This document shows positions 57,161 to 64,000 of a stretch of DNA of 64,000 nucleotides, one piece after another. The stretch covers positions 58,947,449 through 59,011,448 of the forward strand of contig OX328132.1 of NCBI GenBank assembly GCA_946811695.1, read 5' to 3'. The translations under genes and the position numbers were made by a program. Position 1 is the first letter of the stretch. The number at the start of each line of letters is the position of its first letter. Under the pieces are notes generated by a model. That model worked only from the letters and a program-made list of their open reading frames with translations, ran no database searches and was not told the DNA's origin. Origin of the DNA: Gonocerus acuteangulatus. Lineage: Eukaryota > Arthropoda > Insecta > Hemiptera > Coreidae.

Positions 57161-57680
57161 TAATATATATCTTTCACTTTATTGTTCTCAAATAGGATTA
57201 ATGTTTTTCCCAGATTATTTTAAAGCTGAAAGAAGGCAAATTGATTTTCTAAATGTACATTTATGACATTTACTATTTCCTTCTATTATTTAATGTACGT
57301 GACAGAATGCAAATGGTTTCTCGCTCGCTTATGACCACGCCTCTGCTTTTGCTCCCCTATAATCATCTGTTAATTTCTTATCCTCGCGTGTTTTTATAAT
57401 GAAACGTTCATTTGAAGCTTTTCATCGCATACAATCATAAATAATTTATGCCTCTACGCTAATTAGAAGTATATTCTGTCACTAATTACTCTGCTGCCCC
57501 AATTAATTTCGGCGAATCCCCAGAAGTGAAGTAGTTGCTTTTGTGGCTGCACAAGTAAACGATTTTCTTTTGCAAATCGGCGTTTAATATTTAAATAACA
57601 GAAGAAAGAATGAGTTCGTTAATTAGTTGAATGGGTCAATTGAGGGTGGAGGTTTATTCCCTTTTTCAATTGTCTCTCTG
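57161..57680. other. Non-coding DNA
   Basis: No recognised feature. Confidence 0.45.
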
Positions 57681-58260
57681 ACGGCCGTAATTTTTGTTGT
57701 CCCGATAGGAAACTCGTAATATAATAGTCAAAAGCAATCAGAGAAATAAACTCTTGGAATCAGCAAAATCGAGAAATTAGGATTTTTTTTTTTTTTTTTT
57801 TTTCTTAAACTTGGCCTATAATAATATTCACTTAGCACCCGTGATTTTTCCTCCGCAATGTAACCAGTTATATAACATTAAAAAATAATTCTAGGAATGA
57901 ATAAAAAAAAAAGCAAACTCAATACATCAGTAGCGGGGATTTACCCAAAACCCATTCCAGGCATAAATATAATTGCCCCCCCCCTAAGGCCGTAATTTTT
58001 GTTGTCTTGATACGAAAATGAAAGTTCAAAAGCAATAAGATAAATTAACTCTTGAAATGGTCAAAATTGAGACATTAGGAGTGTTTTTTTTTTTCTTAAT
58101 CACAATATTCAACAAGTAGCCGTAATTTTTGTTTTTCTGTAATTTATATATATAAGTAATATATCCTTCAAAAATAATTCTAGGAATGAATACATTCAAA
58201 ATCAGCAAATTGAAGACATCAGAAGCGGGGATTTACCTAAAACGCCATCTAAGGCCAAAA
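57681..58260. repeat. Tandem duplication of an about 300-bp dispersed repeat
   Basis: GGCCGTAATTTTTGTTGTCC (57682) recurs as GGCCGTAATTTTTGTTGTCT (57989), with the following CAAAAGCAATcAGAgAAATAAACTCTTG-like and ATTAGGA...T-run segments. TAATTCTAGGAATGAATA occurs at about 57885 and 58175, and CAGAAGCGGGGATTTACC-like at 57930 and 58222. Confidence 0.75.
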
Positions 58261-60058
58261 TATAATCGTTCCCCAAGTTGCCGTGATTTTTGAATCCGCC
58301 CACCGGAAAATTGTGGTTTGGGCGAAATTAACGCAAAATAAATTGTAACGCTTTTTTAATTCTCGACGATATCAAGAAAAAAACAGAACCCTTTTGACGA
58401 TGTATTACCAGACAGGTTTAATTAGCTCTGTTTCATTTGGCGAAAACCACCTTACTCTCTAGTGGCATTGAGAATTCCATGGCTCATTGTCATAGCAATA
58501 CCTCAATGAAAACGCAAACAATAATAATTTCTTTACTCATAATATTTGTTATGACTGTTGTGCAGTTATAAACTGCAAGTGTTTATAAAGGTCTTGATCC
58601 TATTTATTACTTTGTAAGTAAAGATTTATAAAATAAGTAAAGAATCAGGTAGAATATCTTGGACATATACGGACAAAATTAACAAAAATGTCCGACTCTC
58701 AGGAACTGCTCCATTTTAGCGCGTTTCCGTTCATTTTCCTAGTGCCATCTAATAAAAAAAATTGAAGAAGTTGGTAAGTTTTGATCATTCGTGAAAAAAA
58801 AATTAAATGAAATCTTTAAGAAAATTAGGATATTTGGCACCGCAACGAGCATCTGACACGTCGGTGCTGTCGCGACAGTATCCCAAGCGGAAGTGTCCCC
58901 CCCCCCCCCCCGCCTTTTTTAACGTACGCTTTAGAAAAACTCCATTTCCAATACGTTTCTCATTTTCTTATCTTGTTTTACTAAAATACTCATTATTTAC
59001 TCTTAAATGCCGTAAACGTTTTCGTAAACGGTTACACATATTGCATTAAAAATAGTTTCACTCGTTTTCTTGCCTTAGAAAATCTATACAAATTGTACCT
59101 TCAACATAACAGATGACAGAAATTGTCATCTATGTGAGTGTTTTCTACACCCCTCTCTCCTCTTGAGAACAACGGGTCATGTAAAGTCGAAATTTCTTGT
59201 AGGGAGGAAACAAGCTAAAATGAAATTCGTACGTTCTGTAGAAAAAAATTACTTGGCTTTTCACACATAAAATCCAATTTCTATCTTCAATCCAATTTGT
59301 CATACGACGAGAGAAATATTGGATTGGCCCCTTGCTAGTTAACGAGCACATGAGCATTCAGTTCAATAGTTCCTTCATCTCAAACTCATTTGCAAGGATC
59401 TCATATTCCGTGGCCAATTCTTCACATGAAGGCTCTTCATCCGGAAGGATGTCTTCTCCATATCCGCAAGTATAACCTCAGGGTACTAATTCTTTGTTAG
59501 TTTTATTCTTTTTTTTTTTTTTTTTTTTTTCTCCTAAGGGGTAATACTACCTTGTAACCAATTCCTTTTTAGTGGCTGATGGAACAGTTTTTAAAAGTGC
59601 CAACAATTCGATTTTGCAACTAAAAACCCCGATACTTTTCAAAATTAAAAACTTTTTTTTTAAACTTTGTTACAAGAAATTATGAAAAAAAAATAAAAGT
59701 CCATTTTCCCAAACTATGTTTTTCAAATCGGGCGATACGCTACAGCCTTCAATTTTCACTCGATGAACTTCAAATTTTAACTGCAGCTTCCTAATGATAT
59801 TTGATTGTGGATTATAACGATTTAATTAGTTTAAATAGAAAACGAACAATTTTTCACCATTTTTGAAAAAAAATAATATTTCATAAAAATCCTACGTACT
59901 TTACTAGATTTTACCTTCTTCTTTTAAAATAATTTGGGTTGTTGTTACAACATAAGAATTTGTGAAAGATTTCAAATAAGTATCAATCCATGGGAAGTTT
60001 TAAGCAAATCTTATGTAGATTTGAAATTTGTATGAATGTAACGTTACCTAGTTTCAGA

Positions 60059-60060
<2 letters not shown>
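58261..60060. other. Non-coding DNA with repeat fragments
   Basis: 58290-58375 matches part of the palindrome arms (GTTTGGGCGAAATTAACGCA). 58690-58745 is an inverted copy of the GGAACCGCGCTAA...GAGTCGGAC terminal motif. 58898-58911 is a C run. A repeat of about 0.5 kb begins at AAGGGGTAATACTACCTTGT (59536), related to 51.3 kb. Poly(T) at 59508-59530. No gene is supported; the 80-codon ORF at 58807 crosses the C run. Confidence 0.45.
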
Positions 60061-60061
<1 letters not shown>

Positions 60062-60128
<67 letters not shown>

Positions 60129-60135
60129 TATATAC
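60062..60135. repeat. (TA)n(CA)n microsatellite
   Basis: Pure dinucleotide runs. Confidence 0.95.
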
Positions 60136-60251
60136 ATAAAGACTCTTTGAAACATTAAACGCGTTTTTCTCGAGAATTTGTTTTCGTACATTGTCGAATT
60201 CATAAATACTTATGAGAAATATCGACCTTAGTTATGAAAAAACCGAATGTT

Positions 60252-60311
<60 letters not shown>

Positions 60312-60316
<5 letters not shown>

Positions 60317-60593
60317 TGTTTGTGAGACGGCTTCTCTCTCCAGCGGTGTTCTTCCTCTCCTTACTGCAATATTTCGTCGGGTTCATCTCCGACTTCTTCA
60401 GGCTGCTATGTGTCGTCCTCGGTGGTTGTCAAGGGAATGACGTAATAATTAAGGGAAGAGCTGCCATTCCCTTGACAACCACCAAGGACGACACATAACA
60501 GCCTGAAGAAGTCGGAGTTGAACCCGACGAAATATTGCAGTAAGGAGAGGAAGAACACCGCTGGAGAGAGAAGCCGTCTCACAAAACAATCAT
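60312..60593. mobile_element. 282-bp near-perfect inverted repeat between (TA)n tracts
   Basis: Arms ATGATTGTTTGTGAGACGGC, CTCCAGCGGTGTTCTTCCTC ... and their inverse are about 120 bp with very few differences, separated by a short centre (GAATGACGTAATAATTAAGG). (TA)n precedes it at 60258-60311, and (TA)n recurs at 60625-60680. Each arm contains CTGAAGAA-GTCGG...CCGAC-GAAA (minus 60372-60401, plus 60503-60532). It has no coding capacity. Confidence 0.88.
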
Positions 60594-60622
60594 TTCAACC
60601 CCAGCGAAGTAACCTAAAACAA

Positions 60623-60624
<2 letters not shown>

Positions 60625-60671
<47 letters not shown>

Positions 60672-60681
60672 TATATATATA
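60625..60681. repeat. (TA)n microsatellite
   Basis: TA run with one TAATAT break. Confidence 0.95.
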
Positions 60682-61459
60682 TGAATTAGTCATGGAGAGA
60701 GACTTTTGGGCTTTTCATATACTTTCTTAGATACCCTAAAGACGTTTGGGAAATAAGTGTTAAGTGGAAAATCATCAATAGAAAAGCTTAATCGATTTCT
60801 GAAGTGTTGGTTTCGTTCCATTATAGGTGAAATATTATGGGGTTCAGTGCTGCCCAAAATGCAAAAAAGTATAAGCATTATATTGGAAGACGCTAATATA
60901 ACGCAGCTCTTTACTATATATTTGTCTTCTAATTCTCAAAACTCTTCCCTTCATTATTTTAAGAAGTTATTACGAAATCCAATATTTATCTGATATTCCG
61001 CTATTTCACTCAGCTTATAAATTCTACCTTTAAGCTTTAATTAATAGCTAATGAACTTCACTAATTAAATATCTTTACATACATTTTTATTTTTTCCGCA
61101 GAGCCTTAAGAAAGTCCAATATTGATTTTATTATCATAAAAACTGCAAGCTAACTTTTTCTTCAGCTAATAAACATTATGAACAGCATTGATTTTATTAT
61201 TATAAACTCCTTATCAAATAACTCATAATAATATCAATAATCAATTTATTAACTAGGAGGCAGACGAATAGGCGGATTCAGCTCGAGAATATGTTGAAGG
61301 GATCATATTTATTGAGAGAGCCACTATTCCGGGCATAAAATAGTCTATCAAGAAGAAAATACTATGGCAGTGATCTGATGATTGGTTAAAACTGAATAAT
61401 CATCTTAGGAAAATTAAAGACAATGGACAACTTAATAGTGTCAAAATAGAAAACATTAA
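60682..61459. other. Unidentified DNA leading into a LINE remnant
   Basis: ORF 60757-60993 (78 codons) has no recognised motif. From about 61360, NNHLRKIKDNGQLNS-like sequence may be the degraded N-terminal part of the LINE RNase H linker that follows. Confidence 0.35.
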
Positions 61460-61606
61460 GTGCTGCCCACACGACTGCGAATTGTCCACATCAAATTGAC
61501 CCACACGTACATACAACGTGGCTCTCATCCACCGGCATGTGATACTTGCCATGCCATCATTACTGTCAAACATATCCTACTCCACTGCCTTGTTTTCCAA
61601 AAATAA
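61460..61606 (+). pseudogene. LINE RNase H end with Cys-His motif (I/Jockey type)
   Basis: The frame is open from 61460 to the stop at 61604-61606: VLPTRLRIVHIKLTHTYIQR, GSHPPACDTCHAIITVKHIL, LHCLVFQK. LR(I/L)GH..LTH.Y.......PP.C..C....TV.HILL.C is diagnostic for the C terminus of I/Jockey/R1-group ORF2 proteins. The Cys-Cys-His-Cys residues are all kept. The domain is truncated upstream and there is no RT. It overlaps the domain seen in the 4.1-kb remnant but is an independent copy. Confidence 0.88.
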
Positions 61607-62110
61607 AGAGAAGCCCAAGGAATCCCGAAGAGCCTTTAAGAAGCTCTAATGGACAACCTCGAAATTACACTGAAGATAATTGACTTTTGTTAGATTATAA
61701 AATTACAACTGTAAGAAAAAAAATCATCGACCTGCCAGTGAATCTTCGCAAGTAGTGGCAGAAATGCAAAATAAAATATTTTTTTTTTCTAAAAATTTCA
61801 CTCTAATATTTTACTTTTCCAATTAAAAATGCGGGAGCCGTTAAAAAGTAAAAGAAAATAGAACTTTGGTTTTGGGTGCCTAAAACGACGGGAGGTATTG
61901 AACATGTTCCCATATGTTTTATATTTACGATAAAAAGTGTCGTTACGTTTGTAAAAGAGGAATTGAAAAGAAACGTTTGGAGTTTTCGTTAATGTATTAC
62001 ATATCTCGAAAACTTATGAGCAACACCGGTAAGTGGAATGCGTTGATTCAAAAGCTAATAACTTTTAGGAAAACAAAAACTAGTGTTCTTCACAAATATA
62101 GTTTATTACT
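61607..62110. other. Non-coding DNA
   Basis: Probably LINE 3' flank up to about 61700, then unassigned. The 68-codon ORF at 61914-62120 ends in the SINE and has no recognised motif. Confidence 0.4.
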
Positions 62111-62282
62111 AGGGAGATAGTGTGGTCAGTACTAATGCTCCGGCCGCCTGATTTTCCCCTTGGCTGCTTCGACTGCTAGAGTCATTAGCACCCAAGGTAC
62201 CCATTATTAAATTAATTAAAGGCTGGGTTGGCCTAGGGGCGTTCAGGGGGGCCGAATTCAACCCACGAACGAAGACACTTTT
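62111..62282 (-). mobile_element. tRNA-Ile-like SINE fragment
   Basis: Inverse of 28290-28450: GCTCCGGCCGCCTGATTTTC, CTTCGACTGCTAGAGTCATT, AAGGTACCCATTATTAAATT, GGGGCCGAATTCAACCCACG, GAACGAAGACAC. It lacks both the tRNA-like head and the last about 70 bp of the body. Confidence 0.88.
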
Positions 62283-62558
62283 TCTTTTTTTTTATGAGGT
62301 ATAACGAACTAACTTTTAATATCTTTATTTGATAATTATAAATACACAAAATATTTTTTATAATTATTATGTTCAACCTCGCCCCCATTCATTTGTTAAA
62401 GACTTACAATCTTGTACAAATTATAGATATATAAAGAACTGTTTCGCCCACATGAGCTCAGTTTATCATAACTACAATGTCTCATTTAAAAAAAAAAAAA
62501 AACTCGTATATGTTGATGAACAGAGTTTGACGATAAACTCCTGTAGCCTACTGTAGAA

Positions 62559-62630
62559 GAAAATCCTGTTGCGACAGCCGAAGAGCTAGCAGAAAAACTT
62601 GGATCGACACATTCGACAGTCCACCGACAT
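62559..62630 (+). pseudogene. Mariner-type transposase, helix-turn-helix fragment
   Basis: ENPVATAEELAEKLGSTHST followed by VHRH is encoded in one frame. (N/E)P.(A/T)T..ELAEKLG.SH.TV.RH is the second helix-turn-helix of mariner-like transposases, which binds the element's inverted ends. The frame is broken just downstream and no catalytic DDD/DDE residues are visible. Confidence 0.72.
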
Positions 62631-62837
62631 GAACCGGTATTACTTATTGGATGGCCTGATATATTAAAATTAATTGAAAATGTATGTCAATTTGTCAATT
62701 TATTTTGTTGACAATTGGCATACCTTCCTTAGGTTATTATGATGTAGTAGGAACTTTCGTAACCTATTTTCGACTAAATTAGCGCCTTTTTATTAGCGAA
62801 AGGCTGATATAGGTTCGGCAAGGCGCACCACTACTAG

Positions 62838-63372
62838 TTTGGAAAGCAAGTCACTTCTGGTGCGGTAGACAAGTGTGTAACTACTTATACGGCAGGAGAT
62901 CCACTGCTCCTACGACAGGCAAGTCACTTCTGGTGCGGTAGGCCAGCGTGTAACTACTGATGCGGCAGGAGATCAACTGCTCCTACGGCAGGCAAGTCAC
63001 CTCTGGTGCGGTAGGCAAGTGTGTAAGTACTGATACGACAGGAGGTCCAGTGCTCCTACGGCAGGAAAGTCACTTCTGGTGTGGTAGACAAGTGTGTAAC
63101 TGCTGATACGGCAGGAGATCCACTCCTCCTACGGCAGACAAGTCACTTCTGGTGCGGTAGGCAAGTGTGTAACTACTGATACGACAGGAGGTCCAGTGCT
63201 CCTACGGCAGGCAAGTCACTTCTGGTGCGGTAGGCAAGTGTGTAACTACTGATGCGGCAAGAGGTCCACTGCTCCTACGGCAGGCAAGTCACTTCTGGTG
63301 CGGTAGGCAAGTGTGTAACCACTGATACGGCAGGAGATCCACTGCTCCTACGGTTGGCAAGTCACTTCTGGT
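62838..63372. repeat. 73-bp tandem array, about 7.3 copies
   Basis: CAAGTCACTTCTGG anchors at 62847, 62920, 62993 and onward repeat every 73 bp to about 63358. The unit reads GGCAAGTCACTTCTGGTGCG, GTAGGCAAGTGTGTAACTAC, TGATACGGCAGGAGATCCAC, TGCTCCTACG. The array is GC-richer than its surroundings. Confidence 0.95.
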
Positions 63373-63982
63373 ATGGACGGGGGAGTCACTACCGGGAAGT
63401 CTCGTCTTGTTCGTAGGTGCCTCATATTGACTATTTGTCTGTCGAAAACTTTTGTACTAAATAAAAGATGGCTGTGGCGAAGAGCGGCCATTCTCTTTTC
63501 CCTGAGATTCCACTCCCAACAAAGAAGACACAATAATAAATATCCTACGAAAAGTGTTCAGGCTTCCCGTAGTAAACGGGGCTTGAACTTTCGGGAGTGC
63601 TGGTTTTGGTCAATTGAAACCGAAGCACTAATCTATGCTTTCCGCATAAATCCTACCGGAGTCGGATTGTTTTCAATTCTTTTTAATTTAACAAACTTAT
63701 ATATGGTATCAAAATACAAAACTGGTAAAATTTCTCTACTTGAAACAAGTAAAGGTGGTCAATATGATTTGTCTATTGTAGTGATTTAGTCAATGATTTT
63801 TTAGTCAAAGAAAATTGGCAATTGAGGAGGGAGAAATTGGCAATTGAGGAGGGAGAAATTTGCAATTTGGCCAATGAAGTGATTGCAAACGGTGCGGTTA
63901 TTAACTTACCGCAAGAATCAATACCATCTTACGTCAGGAACGGCAAGTTTGCAAACGCTGACTCGCTTCTCACTCCTTAGGT
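63373..63982 (+). other. Two overlapping unidentified ORFs, possible frameshifted relic
   Basis: ORF A runs 63373-63789 (138 codons, ATG start; the first codons come from the end of the 73-bp array). ORF B, in another frame, is open from 63768 (after a stop at 63765-63767) to 63982 with no ATG near its start; it reads SDLVNDFLVKENWQLRREKL and ends NADSLLTP. The composition of B and of the second half of A is protein-like, and the overlap of about 22 bp suggests one frame broken by an indel. A 24-bp direct repeat (GGCAATTGAGGAGGGAGAAA) lies at 63813-63860 inside B. No family recognised. Confidence 0.35.
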
Positions 63983-64000
63983 AAAGATCTATAAATAGAT

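Noticed and set aside
62376..62395. 5' head of the 62.1-kb SINE
   Set aside because: AACCTCGCCCCC is the inverse of the SINE start, but the intervening 90 bp do not contain the tRNA-like region; may be coincidence or a deletion derivative.

Overview
The window is AT-rich eukaryotic nuclear DNA with no recognisable host gene, operon, rRNA locus or CRISPR array. Its content is transposable elements, their remnants, satellite arrays and microsatellites. The mix (Jockey/I-type and RTE-type LINE debris, Penelope-like fragments, hAT elements, a mariner fragment, tRNA- and 5S-derived SINEs, long (TA)n tracts) suggests an invertebrate animal, most likely an arthropod and plausibly an insect. Species cannot be told from the sequence alone.

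Layout. 0-9 kb: a SINE tail, an inverted pair of Penelope-like fragments, a (TATATTTATATTT)n tract, a LINE RNase H remnant, and fold-back MITEs at 5.0 and 7.0 kb. 9-14 kb: a 114-bp satellite split by a 1.38-kb hAT element with a perfect 8-bp target duplication, a 73-bp array and an RTE-type LINE remnant. 14-18 kb: a 5S rRNA-derived SINE, a tRNA-derived SINE with the same 3' tail, and two MITEs. 19-25 kb: a 3.4-kb imperfect palindrome, a third copy of its arm, a 103-bp array and a Jockey remnant. 26-36 kb: more SINEs including a nearly complete tRNA-Ile-like one, a hAT-like candidate, an inverted-repeat element at 32 kb, a second Jockey remnant and a 120-bp array. 36.8-42.9 kb: a 6.1-kb fold-back element with a 7-bp target duplication, carrying a nested 5S SINE and a nested hAT-like element. 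43-51 kb: a SINE, a decayed transposon-type protein gene, LINE remnants and a 1.2-kb pyrimidine tract. 51-64 kb: tRNA-like SINEs, a degenerate minisatellite, a 75-77-bp array, inverted repeats between (TA)n tracts, LINE and mariner remnants, a 73-bp array and two overlapping unidentified ORFs.

The most interesting item is the 6.1-kb fold-back element. Its inverted termini are built from 160-bp modules, five on the left and three on the right. Every module carries a 38-nt palindrome with TAATATTAC at its apex. This is the nonanucleotide found at the apex of rolling-circle origins of geminivirus-like CRESS-DNA replicons, here amplified as arrays at the ends of a transposon-like element. No Rep gene is visible, so the functional link is a hypothesis. 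A second theme is a recurrent CTGANGAN-stem-GAAA motif in several repeat families. It resembles a hammerhead-ribozyme core with one extra base.
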